A program made the position numbers and the translations under genes. Below are positions 14,001-21,526 of a stretch of DNA of 26,473 bases, one piece after another. Source of the DNA: Treponema sp. (GTDB lineage Bacteria > Spirochaetota > Spirochaetia > Treponematales > Breznakiellaceae); contig JAITSE010000062.1 of the NCBI GenBank assembly GCA_031288005.1, forward strand, positions 1 to 26,473, written 5' to 3'. The number at the start of each line of letters is the position of its first letter. Position 1 is the stretch's first letter. Under the pieces are notes generated by a model. The model was not told the DNA's origin. It made no database searches and saw only the letters and a list, made by a program, of their open reading frames with translations.

Positions 14001-16106
14001 CACAATCAAATCAAGCTTTGGCCCAAGGCCCGCGTTGAAAAAGGCGTATTCCCCGATAGATTTCACATTGAGCTTTTCGTAGATGGTAGGGGTAATAAGG
14101 TTAAAGTTAAGCTCCACGTAAAGGTTAATGTTCCTAAGGTCCCGGCATCCAAAGAAGGCGTATCTTTCGATTGTAAGGTATTCCTCCCTCGCCAGTTCCA
14201 CCCCGGCAAGTTTTAGGCAGCCGTAGAAGGCGTAGGCGCCGATAGTCACCGCCTTGGGCAGTTCCGCCGTTTCGAGGCTTTTACAGCCTGAGAAAGCATA
14301 GCCTGAGACTTCCGTAACGCCGGCGGCTTTTATTAAACGGAGAGACGTAAAATTGCCGAAAAGGGATGCGGCGGCGGAATAGGATGCCCCCGCCGGGCCG
14401 GCTATTTTTGTCAGCCCGGCAGGCAGGATTAGTTCCACTACCTTAGCCGCGCCGTCCGTATAGAGTCCCGGTTCCAGGCTGAAGCTGTTCGAATCTTCAA
14501 CAGAGCAGGCGGAAAGGTCTATGCTGACAAACTTACTCCCTTCCTGAACGGCGTAGAGGATGTCCCGCAGCCTGACGCCGTCTGCGCCGGAAAAAGCGCC
14601 TGTAAACTCAAGGAGAAGCGGATCTTCCTTAGAATTTCCCTCCGGTATATTTCTTAGGCGGGGCAAAATCCCGGTTTCCATATTCTCGATTTCGCTAAGT
14701 TTTATTAGAGGCAAGAGCTTGAAGACCGCGGATTCCGCCGGCATGGTCTTGGGCAAAGAATTATAAGAACCGTTTGTCTCTTGATACCAGGTTTTTTCTT
14801 CTGCGGCTGCTTTCCCATCCGTCCCCTTGCGATACACCGGCAGGGAGTTTACGGTACTGCCTTCCAGAATGTGTAACGTTATATTTGTGTCAATGTATTT
14901 GTTTTCCAATTCAAGATAATAATGTTCCGCGTCCGCAAGCTGCGAATTCAAGTCTTGGACGCTAAACGTCGCCTCATAGCCGTTCACGGTCAAGGAAATA
15001 TCCGTTTTGCCATTGCCGAGTGTGCCGCCCCTAATAGGCTCGCTGTACACGGACCCGGATGTGCCTGAGCCGCTTCCCGGGGGGTGAAATTCAACCTTAA
15101 AATAAGTTTCCGAAGGCGGCGCCTCATTAAGCGTCATGTTCCAGTTCCAGGAACCGGAATCGGAAAGCGGGGTAAGCGGACTTGTATCAATCTCAATATC
15201 AACAGGATCTGTACACTCCACATCCTTGTAGGCCCGTATAGCCTCGGCTTCGAAGGAAGAATGGTTTTGAATATTTTTGTTAATTGTTAAAGTTCCCGCA
15301 ATGTATACCTGTTTTTGAAAGTCCTCCGCGGTCAATTTATAGGTCTTCTTCGTTACAGTCTCCGAATAAATATGAATTATTTCACTCCTGACATATTTAA
15401 ACCCATTTTTTTCCGCGGTTATTTTGAAGCGGTAATAACCCGGATAGAGTTCGATTGTCTCCGTCTTGTCCAGAGCCGCTAACCAATCGTTTTCTGTGGG
15501 CGGCTTAGGGGTGTTGTTATCAATGTTCACCAAAGAACACATAATATTCTGCCCCGCGGCGCTGTCTATATCGAGGGTGTAAGAAAATTTTCCCGGGTAA
15601 TTGTTATGTACAGGATGCATAAGGGCTGTAACTGTGGCCGTCGCCTCATGGTTGACAGTAAACTCTATTTCATTCGACGCCGCGGCTTCTATTTGATAAT
15701 CGTTGCCATCCACGTCTTGCAGCGTAATCCTGCCGCTTATGATAAGTTTCCATTCTCCCGGATCCAAAGCAAAGTCAAAGCGGGTACCACTAAAATCAAC
15801 TGTTTCCTCCCTGCTGTTGTTTGAGGAATCCACAGGCGTAAATACCGCTTTATACTTGAAATTGATATCCGCGGGATCGGGATACGCGGTACGGCTGTTA
15901 TCCGCCGCGCTCCCGGTTTCTCCCAGGTCTATTATGAGCCGCACTGTTCCGCCGCGCCCGGAAGAGCCTGGAATCGTAGGCGTCAAACCGAGGCTGCAAG
16001 CGGTCGCAAAAAACATGGCGCCCAGAGTAAAGATGGCGGATTTTAAAAGTCTCCGGATCCAGACATGATATTCCTTGACCGCGGGTTCCGGCATCGTTTT
16101 ATTCAT
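11079..16106 (-). CDS. giant BspA-type leucine-rich-repeat surface lipoprotein
   Basis: The 1675-residue product starts at ATG 16106 with AGGAGG about nine bases upstream. The N-terminus is a lipoprotein signal: arginines and lysine at 18-22, a hydrophobic core, and A-T-A-C with the acylated Cys at residue 37. Residues 40-590 form a beta-rich region without recognisable repeats. From about 595 to 1580 there are some 34 repeats of the LRR_5 (BspA/Treponema LRR) type, pattern I-G-x-x-A-F-x-G-C-x-x-L-x-x-x-x-L-P, for example SGCTNLITLTAPLAKSIG. A short C-terminal tail follows. Proteins of this class sit on the outer surface and have been linked to adhesion and co-aggregation in oral bacteria; that role here is inferred. 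It follows the Ig-like lipoprotein gene by 37 bases and is surely in the same operon. Confidence 0.92.
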   Translation of the reverse strand: MNKTMPEPAVKEYHVWIRRLLKSAIFTLGAMFFATACSLGLTPTIPGSSGRGGTVRLIIDLGETGSAADNSRTAYPDPADINFKYKAVFTPVDSSNNSREETVDFSGTRFDFALDPGEWKLIISGRITLQDVDGNDYQIEAAASNEIEFTVNHEATATVTALMHPVHNNYPGKFSYTLDIDSAAGQNIMCSLVNIDNNTPKPPTENDWLAALDKTETIELYPGYYRFKITAEKNGFKYVRSEIIHIYSETVTKKTYKLTAEDFQKQVYIAGTLTINKNIQNHSSFEAEAIRAYKDVECTDPVDIEIDTSPLTPLSDSGSWNWNMTLNEAPPSETYFKVEFHPPGSGSGTSGSVYSEPIRGGTLGNGKTDISLTVNGYEATFSVQDLNSQLADAEHYYLELENKYIDTNITLHILEGSTVNSLPVYRKGTDGKAAAEEKTWYQETNGSYNSLPKTMPAESAVFKLLPLIKLSEIENMETGILPRLRNIPEGNSKEDPLLLEFTGAFSGADGVRLRDILYAVQEGSKFVSIDLSACSVEDSNSFSLEPGLYTDGAAKVVELILPAGLTKIAGPAGASYSAAASLFGNFTSLRLIKAAGVTEVSGYAFSGCKSLETAELPKAVTIGAYAFYGCLKLAGVELAREEYLTIERYAFFGCRDLRNINLYVELNFNLITPTIYEKLNVKSIGEYAFFNAGLGPKLDLIVDSASITSSGVIPIDNYAFANCINLKELTLKTSSDSSSVPLNGDFLFLGCINLESAELNNVSEIRDNVFLACLGLNSLKIEHLSSFNGRAIAGCENLTTLSLGGGYDFDTNTKILYKNEPDKKILIAALRLEENLVIPADVKEIGEKAFFNAAIIKTVTMLGVENIGADAFQGCTNLSKVTTAAALPAGFDRAMPSKIKTLTLAGVETIAENFANLKNSLETITLTNVTRIAAGAFADWNNLTAANLPAVTRIEAGAFANCSKLTAPIMPAAEYIGGDAFKNCTLLNTLDLPKVTEIGAGAFSGCAVLANLTMPKVTKIGDKALEGANLSDVTTAANAGKEILKVVVNNAVSTLTVRGMNMVWQAFNETRRGISRLNMPDAVEITNGALQNSLISVVDLPNVHTVGQQAFMNCNNFISISLPEAQVIGFEAFKECNALTTILLPKARQIDEAAFYKCINLKNMNLSSLETIGYNTFAECTSLQNIDLPEAQVIGAYAFYKCKSLEVLSIPKVTFTGNYALLTGDEAAPGGVLKELTTGAALPGNFYDAFNGFVSKRADKTLTLKGLESILADNFFGLFTAASKVETLILQDVKSIGANAFAGCDGLKTLSMPAATSIGDSAFRDCSSLSVLITGDAAPAGLGQALKGSVFLDLTIKGAKAITKSSGFNGPGIIIRNITLQDALTIGPDAFSGCTNLITLTAPLAKSIGAAAFSNCTMLVSITLHNALTIESDAFSGCTNLWIASLPKVTSIGTEAFLNCAKLTTDGEKYFLPLPELKTIGNYAFENTRGLRDIQLPVITTIGKGAFKNSGIQGDLTLDNAGFLEIGEEAFSGCGDITGIVSTVKRINARAFEGCTKLNNARLSQVASIGAGAFSGCVLFVSLYLPADPPELVKTYGGDNTYGIFKGTHNLNYASWATLRIFLPGTVTVLSAYRSKWGFTTENVSIGGPEIPSNSERNIFGSDHKAILFAHNTDL

Positions 16107-16143
16107 TCCTTGTTCCTCCTATCCCTCAGGGGCAAGGGGCGCT

Positions 16144-18357
16144 TCATTTTTCAACGGTAAACTCTATTTCGGCGTCATACCAGACAGAACCCTTCCGCGC
16201 TTCCACTCTGAGGATATTGCTCCCCAGAAAACAGTCGGCGGCGGAAACGGTATAGTTTGACGATGATCCATCTATTTCATCGTCGTTCAGGAACCACTTA
16301 TACTCGTCATACACGCCGCTTGTTATTGTAAGCGTCATGGAGTTGGGATTGCTGGTTTTGCGTAACGTGTATGGAGGATCGTAGATGTCAGACCCCACCG
16401 TTAGGTCTCCTCCAAAGTCTATAGCGCCTTCCCCGGTCTTCACGGTTATCGAGAAATTGGCAAAAATGAGGGGATCATCTTTCCAGCGTACAGATATCTC
16501 ATATTTTCCAGGTTGCGGTGGTAATTCGGAATCCCCGTTCCAACGACATTCTATCTTGTCGTTGCCGCCGCCGCCGGCGGGGTATGAAATTATTTCCACC
16601 TCATTATTTTCGTAGACCAGGGCCAGTTCCAGGCCGCTTAGATCCAGAGTTCCTTCTTCCCCGATTTCTCCCGTGGTATATGTGGTTTTATCCGGCGGCT
16701 TGATTACCGTCATGCTCTTGACGGGCCCGGACTTATCAATCACCACTATAACAAAGGAATAGGTTGGCTCCTCACCTGTAACGCCCACTGTCACTGTTTG
16801 CGTCCCCGCTTCCCAGGCCCCTTCATGGAGTATTTTCAAGTCCAGGTTTCCAGGGAAAGATTTCGTGCTGCCGTTGTTGTAATGTCCCACGGCTTCAATG
16901 CAGGCCAGCAAAGAGTTGTTATTAAGGTCGGCCAGGCTGTATTCGAGTTTTTTCGGGGTTACGGTAAGTCCTTCCAGTTTTAGCAGATCCACTGTCAGAT
17001 TCGTGCCGGCGCTTATATCAGTGTTGTTCGCCGTTACGGTTAACTTATATGTTCCTTCCGAGTTAAACGTCTCGGAGGGAGTCCCTATAACATAGCCGCC
17101 GATTTGTATTGTCAAACCACCGGAATTCAGGGAATGTTCAGTTCCATCGGTGTAGATTCCGATTACATTGAAGCTTCCCAAGTCCAGGACGTCGCCAACA
17201 ACGTATTTCGTTTTGAAATTCTCGTCAAACTTAATTTCTGCCAGAACCGCATCGAGTACCGTTATTTTGATCTTCGTTGTTACGGACGGGTCAGAGCCTT
17301 TCACACTTATGGTAAAGTCATACTCGCCGGGCTCCATATCGCATATTTCAGGCTCGACATTCAGGTTTTTGAACCCTATCACATCCTGGCCTCCGGTGGA
17401 GTAGGTTTTCATTACCTGAATGCCTTCCAGGTCCACTTTCAAGCCTTTGGGGTAGTGGGTTTTAAAAACCCCCCCAATTACTTCTATCGCTGTCAGGAAT
17501 CCCTCTTCCATGGTTATGGCGAAGTCCGCTGTTTTTCCCTCGAATGTTAAAGTCAGCGTTTGTTCTCCCTTTATATCGGGATTATACCCGCTTATATAGG
17601 ACAGCTCCGGCGTAAACTCCATTCTAGTACCATCGGTAAAAATTTTTTCTGCTATGATGCCGGTCAAATCTAATTTCTCGCCCAATGCGTATTCCAATTT
17701 ATCAGGCAATTTGAGGATATCTATTCCGGTCAGCGCCGCTTTTGTTAACATTATATTAAAATCCGCTGTCATCCCTTCGACCGTTACGGTTATGGTTTGT
17801 ATTTCCTCAAGATTGGGGTCATAGACGCTTGTGAAAATGCCCTCCGTTTTTTCAATCTCTGTTCTGCCGTCCGAGTAGGTTCCTACTATCACTATGCCGG
17901 TCAAATCGATTTTTTCGCCGTTAGCGTATATTACTTTGTCAGGCGGTTTTATTATCTCTATTTTTTCCAGGATTGCATCGGTTACAGCGACCGTGAAAGT
18001 CGCGGTTTTGCCGTCTATCGTTATGGTAACAAGCTGGGGGCCTTTCACCATGCTGTTATACCCGCTTATGTTGGAGGCGTCCCAAGAATCCATCCGCTTT
18101 TTTATAGTTACGGAGTAGGTTCCGGTTACCTCGATACCGGTCAGAGCCAATGGCTCGCCAAGGGCGTATGTTACTTTGTCAGGGGGGCTTGTTACCTGTA
18201 TGCTTCGCAGAATTTCTTGCCCGGTTATGGATATCCCGTCCGGACAGCCGGTCATTCCCGCAAAAATCGCCGCCAGAAACGCTGTAAAGGCGCATTTGCT
18301 CAAAATCGATTTGCTTGACATGAAGAGAGGAAAAACAAATTTTGGTTTTAAGGACAT
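16144..18357 (-). CDS. lipoprotein with repeated bacterial Ig-like (Big_3-type) domains
   Basis: This 737-residue protein has a lipoprotein signal with M-T-G-C and Cys at residue 38. The mature part is a chain of about seven domains of 75-90 residues. Each begins with a pattern like P-P-D-K-V-x-Y-A-x-G-E-x-L-D-L-T-G-I, then V-x-G-T-Y-S-D-G, and ends in a strand such as V-T-V-x-G-K-T-A-D-F-x-I. This is the group-3 bacterial Ig-like fold. Later domains are more diverged, and residues 650-737 look like a PKD- or Ig-like cap. Such domains form stiff stalks on surface proteins. The first ATG (18357) has AGGGG about eight bases upstream; a second Met at residue 13 has none. It is first in an operon with the LRR lipoprotein, with a likely promoter at 18534-18561. 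Confidence 0.88.
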   Translation of the reverse strand: MSLKPKFVFPLFMSSKSILSKCAFTAFLAAIFAGMTGCPDGISITGQEILRSIQVTSPPDKVTYALGEPLALTGIEVTGTYSVTIKKRMDSWDASNISGYNSMVKGPQLVTITIDGKTATFTVAVTDAILEKIEIIKPPDKVIYANGEKIDLTGIVIVGTYSDGRTEIEKTEGIFTSVYDPNLEEIQTITVTVEGMTADFNIMLTKAALTGIDILKLPDKLEYALGEKLDLTGIIAEKIFTDGTRMEFTPELSYISGYNPDIKGEQTLTLTFEGKTADFAITMEEGFLTAIEVIGGVFKTHYPKGLKVDLEGIQVMKTYSTGGQDVIGFKNLNVEPEICDMEPGEYDFTISVKGSDPSVTTKIKITVLDAVLAEIKFDENFKTKYVVGDVLDLGSFNVIGIYTDGTEHSLNSGGLTIQIGGYVIGTPSETFNSEGTYKLTVTANNTDISAGTNLTVDLLKLEGLTVTPKKLEYSLADLNNNSLLACIEAVGHYNNGSTKSFPGNLDLKILHEGAWEAGTQTVTVGVTGEEPTYSFVIVVIDKSGPVKSMTVIKPPDKTTYTTGEIGEEGTLDLSGLELALVYENNEVEIISYPAGGGGNDKIECRWNGDSELPPQPGKYEISVRWKDDPLIFANFSITVKTGEGAIDFGGDLTVGSDIYDPPYTLRKTSNPNSMTLTITSGVYDEYKWFLNDDEIDGSSSNYTVSAADCFLGSNILRVEARKGSVWYDAEIEFTVEK

Positions 18358-18466
18358 TACCGCGCCCCTTTTTCATCAACTAACCCCGCCGCAGAGCGGA
18401 CGGGGTATGGTTGTTTTGGTAAGGTATTTGTCTCAGGGTATATACCCTTTTTATCGCCGCAGAGCT

Positions 18467-18481
18467 CAAACCTCCGGTTTG
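18467..18481. repeat. 15-base palindrome with ACC-TCC-GGT core
   Basis: CAAACC-TCC-GGTTTG lies in the leader of the Ig-lipoprotein operon. Palindromes with the same ACCTCCGGT-type core and different outer arms occur at 21082-21096, 21212-21226 and 21407-21421. Confidence 0.55.
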
Positions 18482-18533
18482 GCGGAGTATGTACCCTTCG
18501 CATACAATCAAAATATAAGCGGTACGATCATAT

Positions 18534-18561
18534 ATTATACTATAAAATTAATAAAATACAA
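18534..18561 (-). promoter_or_regulatory. promoter of the Ig/LRR lipoprotein operon
   Basis: On the minus strand TTGTAT (18556-18561) is followed after 16 bases by a perfect TATAAT (18534-18539). The region is A+T-rich in a G+C-richer setting. The leader would be about 170 bases and includes the palindrome at 18467-18481 and AGGGTATATACCCT (18435-18448 region). Confidence 0.6.
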
Positions 18562-18572
18562 TAGGTTTGTTC

Positions 18573-18676
18573 ATCGGAAACGCGGAAACAAGGAAACGCT
18601 GAAACGCGGAAACGCTGAAACGCGGAAACAAGTTTCCGATGTTTCCGATGTTTCCGATGTTTCCGATGTTTCCACG
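18573..18676. repeat. GGAAAC/GTTTCC short tandem repeat array with inverted halves
   Basis: The right half is four exact copies of GTTTCCGAT (18632, 18641, 18650, 18659) and a fifth variant GTTTCCACG (18668-18676). The left half begins with its complement ATCGGAAAC (18573-18581) and includes a 16-base direct repeat GGAAACGCTGAAACGC (18592-18607 and 18608-18623). The halves can fold on each other in many registers. The array ends 11 bases upstream of the -35 box of the lipoprotein operon. Confidence 0.85.
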
Positions 18677-18770
18677 TTGACCGGGTCTTATGCGAATGAA
18701 GGTCTCAGGGCCGCAAGGTTTTCAGGTTCAGTAAAACAGCTTGCCGGGCTTTCCCGCAAAGCCGCAAGGC

Positions 18771-19607
18771 TTAAAGGCCGGATCCCGGGGGTATTTTGGG
18801 AGGACAGCCCGGAAGGTCGGGGGGAAGGAACAGGGTGCCCGTCTGGGTTCCCCCGGCCAGGGCTTCCAGAACCCGCGGGCGGCCGCCGTGGGCCAGGATC
18901 ATGGGTATGCCGAAAGAGACGACCCTCAGGGCCGCATCGATTTTAGTGGATATTCCACCCGCGCCGAAGTTATTGGGCGCTCCCATGTTGACTTCATCCC
19001 GGACAGCGCCGATGTCCCGCACTTCAGCCAGCAGTTTCGCATCGCTGTGTTCCTTGGGATTCCTGTCGTAGAGGCCGTCTATGTCGCTGAAAAGAATGAG
19101 GAGTTCCGCGCCCCAGAGTACCGCGGACTGGGCCGCCAAGGTGTCGTTGTCGCCGATCCGGATTTCTTCAACACTAACCGTGTCGTTTTCATTGATCACA
19201 GGGACAATCCCCTCGTCAGCCAGAGTGAAGAGAGTGTTCCGCATATTGAGGCTGCGTATGGGGTGGCCGAAGTCGTCCCGGGTAAGCAAAATCTGCCCGA
19301 CCCGGACGCCGCAGGCGTCAAAGGCCCGCCGCCACGCGCCCATGAGTTCCACCTGGCCCACCGCGCATAGGGCCTGCTTGTAGTGGATATCCTGCTTCCT
19401 GGCCCATTTGTCCAAAGACGAAAGGCCCGCGACCTGAGCGCCTGAGGAAACCAGGGCGATCTGCTTCCCCGCATGAAGCAGGTCCGCGGCCTGTTCCGCA
19501 AAGTCTTCAAGAAAGGGGATATTGATCCGCCCGTCCCTGTCGGCCAGGGTGTTGGAACCGATTTTAATGACAATTTTCCGCGCCTGGGAGATTAGTTTTT
19601 GTATCAT
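18771..19607 (-). CDS. proB: glutamate 5-kinase (short form without PUA domain)
   Basis: The 278-residue enzyme phosphorylates glutamate with ATP to gamma-glutamyl phosphate, the first step of proline synthesis, in the cytoplasm. Family motifs are all present: V-I-K-I-G-S-N-T (about 13-20), L-V-S-S-G-A-Q-V-A-G, I-N-E-N-D-T-V-S-V-E-E-I, I-G-D-N-D-T-L-A-A and F-S-D-I-D-G-L-Y-D, then G-A-G-G-I-S-T-K. The protein ends soon after the kinase domain, so the C-terminal PUA domain of the E. coli enzyme is missing, as in other short forms. It follows proA by 24 bases, the reverse of the common proB-proA order. The ribosome binding site before ATG 19607 is weak, which suggests coupling to proA. No proC is seen here. 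Confidence 0.95.
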   Translation of the reverse strand: MIQKLISQARKIVIKIGSNTLADRDGRINIPFLEDFAEQAADLLHAGKQIALVSSGAQVAGLSSLDKWARKQDIHYKQALCAVGQVELMGAWRRAFDACGVRVGQILLTRDDFGHPIRSLNMRNTLFTLADEGIVPVINENDTVSVEEIRIGDNDTLAAQSAVLWGAELLILFSDIDGLYDRNPKEHSDAKLLAEVRDIGAVRDEVNMGAPNNFGAGGISTKIDAALRVVSFGIPMILAHGGRPRVLEALAGGTQTGTLFLPPDLPGCPPKIPPGSGL

Positions 19608-19631
19608 GCCGTCTTACCGCGCCTTGCCGCT

Positions 19632-20903
19632 TTACTGCCGTATTTGGCCTGAGCCTGATATACGATACTTTATCGTTGTCAGGGCTTCAAGTCCCATAGG
19701 TCCCCGGGCGTGGAACTTCTGGGTGCTGATCCCCAGTTCCGCGCCGAAGCCGAACTGCCCGCCGTCGGTGAAACGAGTCGAGGCGTTCACGTATACGCAG
19801 GCCGCGTCCACCCGGCGGACAAAGTCTTCCGCCGCCCGGAGATCGTTGGTGAGAATAGCCTCCGAATGGCCTGTCCCATAGCAGTTGATGTGCGCGGCTG
19901 CCTCGTCCAGAGACTCCACGGTCTTGACGGCCAGAATATAATCCAGGAACTCCGTGGACCAGTCTTCCTCAACAGCGTCTTTCACAACGAGGCCGGAGGG
20001 AAGGCCGCGGAAAGAATAGATCGCCGCCTTGGACGGCCCATCGCAGCGGAGCTCCGCCCTGCCCGCAAGCCGCTCCGCAAGCCGGGGCATGAGAGCGTCC
20101 AGAGCGTCCCGCCTGACCAGCAGAGTTTCCACCGCGTTGCAGGCCCCGGGCTTCTGGAGCTTCGCGTTGGCTATGATTTCCACGGCCTGGGTTATGGAGG
20201 CGCTGGGTTCAACATAGATGTGGCAGTTGCCTTCCCCGGTCTCAATCACCGGAACCCGGGCGTTCTCCGCCACCCGGCGGATCAGTTCCCGGCCTCCCCT
20301 GGGCAGGACCAAATCTATTTTTCCCCGGGCTGTGAGAATCCGATCCACTTCGTCCCGGCTTTCCCCGGGCGCCAGGGCCAGAGCCGCGGGAACGCCGCCT
20401 CCGCGGGCAAGGCCCCGGGTAATGGCCGCTGCCAGCGCCCGGTTAGACTCCCGGGCCGCGGAGGATCCCCTAAGCAGAATGGCGCAGCCCGCTTTATAGG
20501 CAAGACTGAAAGCCTCCACGGTAACATTGGGCCGGGACTCATAAATGACGGCCGCCACTCCCAGGGGCGCGGTGATCTGCTCCACCAAAAGGCCGTTGGG
20601 CAGGGTCCAGCCCGCTTTTACCCTGCCTATGGGGTCCTCAAGGCGGATCACCGCGGCTATCCCTTCCGTTATGCCGTCTATCCGTTTATCCGAGAGGAGC
20701 AACCTGTCAAGGAGGGCTTCCTTCATTCCCCCGGCCCGGGCGCGATCCATGTCGGCGCTGTTCGCGGCAAGAATTACTTTACGTTCCGCGTCAACAGCCT
20801 CCGCGGCCCCCTCAAGGGCCCGGTCTTTCTCCTGCCTGCTTTGCAGGGCCAATTCAATCTGCGCGGCCCTGAGGGAATCAAACAGGGCGTCCTGGATACT
20901 CAT
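19632..20903 (-). CDS. proA: gamma-glutamyl phosphate reductase
   Basis: The 423-residue enzyme reduces gamma-glutamyl phosphate with NADPH to glutamate semialdehyde, the second step of proline synthesis. The catalytic cysteine lies in K-P-G-A-C-N-A-V-E-T-L-L. The N-terminal cofactor part has P-L-G-V-A-A-V-I-Y-E-S-R-P-N-V-T. The C-terminal F-G-F-G-A-E-L-G-I-S-T-Q-K-F-H-A-R-G-P-M-G block is typical. Length matches the family. AAGGAG lies six bases before ATG 20903. A TATAGT (20941-20946 on the minus strand) could be its -10 box, but no good -35 is placed. It acts with proB directly downstream. Confidence 0.96.
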   Translation of the reverse strand: MSIQDALFDSLRAAQIELALQSRQEKDRALEGAAEAVDAERKVILAANSADMDRARAGGMKEALLDRLLLSDKRIDGITEGIAAVIRLEDPIGRVKAGWTLPNGLLVEQITAPLGVAAVIYESRPNVTVEAFSLAYKAGCAILLRGSSAARESNRALAAAITRGLARGGGVPAALALAPGESRDEVDRILTARGKIDLVLPRGGRELIRRVAENARVPVIETGEGNCHIYVEPSASITQAVEIIANAKLQKPGACNAVETLLVRRDALDALMPRLAERLAGRAELRCDGPSKAAIYSFRGLPSGLVVKDAVEEDWSTEFLDYILAVKTVESLDEAAAHINCYGTGHSEAILTNDLRAAEDFVRRVDAACVYVNASTRFTDGGQFGFGAELGISTQKFHARGPMGLEALTTIKYRISGSGQIRQ

Positions 20904-21050
20904 GCTTCGCTCCTTGTAAGAAGTCTGATATCTTAAGTCTACTATAAGCGGATTAAAAAATTTAACCGGCCTTGAGATGCCGCCCCTGGAACCGCGGGTT
21001 CCGGCTTTATACAGGCGGTGATAGGCTCTTATACCAGGAGACCCGAAGGG

Positions 21051-21146
21051 CGCTAACGCCTGCGCCTCCCAAAAGACCCGTGGAACCTCCGGTTCCTTAG
21101 GGTCTCACGCTAACGCCTGCGCCACACAGGCGCTAACGCTTGCGCC
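21051..21146. repeat. three copies of a 16-base repeat
   Basis: CGCTAACGCCTGCGCC occurs at 21051-21066 and 21108-21123, and CGCTAACGCTTGCGCC at 21131-21146. With the preceding G each can fold on GGCGC/GCGCC. A GGAACC-TCC-GGTTCC palindrome (21082-21096) lies between the first two. Confidence 0.7.
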
Positions 21147-21195
21147 ACACAGGTCATAAGCCCAATGGGAGAGCCAGCCCCGTGGAGAAGTGCGG

Positions 21196-21239
21196 GGAGT
21201 TTTGGACTCAAGAAACCGGAGGTTTCAGTCCAAAACTCC
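21196..21239. repeat. inverted repeat made of two GGAGTTTTG tails
   Basis: GGAGTTTTGGACT (21196-21208) is perfectly complementary to AGTCCAAAACTCC (21227-21239). The loop holds the palindrome GAAACC-GGA-GGTTTC (21212-21226). The tails match the family found before moxR. Confidence 0.75.
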
Positions 21240-21286
21240 TTAGCAAGCCGTGAGACCCGCAGGGCCGGAGCCAGGGGTCGGACCGC

Positions 21287-21323
21287 TGAGACTTGCCGGG
21301 CTGTAAGCCCGAAGCAAGTCTCA
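21287..21323. repeat. 16-bp hairpin with a two-base bulge
   Basis: TGAGACTTGC (21287-21296) pairs with GCAAGTCTCA (21314-21323), and CGGGCT pairs with AGCCCG around GTA. Only AA (21312-21313) is unpaired in the stem. Confidence 0.7.
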
Positions 21324-21373
21324 TGGCTGTAGGCAGGGGGGAGACTGGGGACCTGGGACTTCAGTCCCTGGGA

Positions 21374-21441
21374 ACCAGGAGACCGCATGAGACCATGAGA
21401 ACGCCTGAGACCTCCGGTCTCGCGGTCTCCGGTCTCCTGGT
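21374..21441. repeat. large hairpin built of GAGACC/GGTCTC blocks
   Basis: ACCAGGAGACCG (21374-21385) is complementary to CGGTCTCCTGGT (21430-21441). An inner GAGACC-TCC-GGTCTC palindrome spans 21407-21421, with further GAGAC and GGTCTC blocks between. Confidence 0.7.
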
Positions 21442-21490
21442 CTCAGGTTCCAAGTCCCTTCCCCCTCCTGAGCGCTCTAGTATCTCTTAA

Positions 21491-21520
21491 TTGACACCCC
21501 CCTCCCCCGGGGGCTAAGAT
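21491..21520 (+). promoter_or_regulatory. candidate promoter, possibly giving a leaderless mRNA
   Basis: TTGACA (21491-21496) and TAAGAT (21515-21520) are separated by 18 bases of mostly C and G. The -10 box ends six bases before the ATG of the substrate-binding protein gene, and no ribosome binding site is visible. Confidence 0.35.
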
Positions 21521-21526
21521 GGGCCT

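Larger units (their letters stand above)
20904..21526. other. non-coding spacer dense in hairpins between proA and the ABC genes
   Basis: These 623 bases between divergent genes hold no credible gene. They contain three copies of a 16-base repeat, two GGAGTTTTG tails, several palindromes with ACC-TCC-GGT cores, and two large hairpins, listed separately. The region may work as a transcription insulator or be a nest of mobile repeat elements. Confidence 0.6.

Noticed and set aside
18573..18676. CRISPR-like repeat array
   Set aside because: Units are nine bases and directly adjacent, with no unique spacers and no cas genes nearby.
19710..20936. 408-codon plus-strand open frame
   Set aside because: It is antisense to the clear proA gene and shows no domain of its own.
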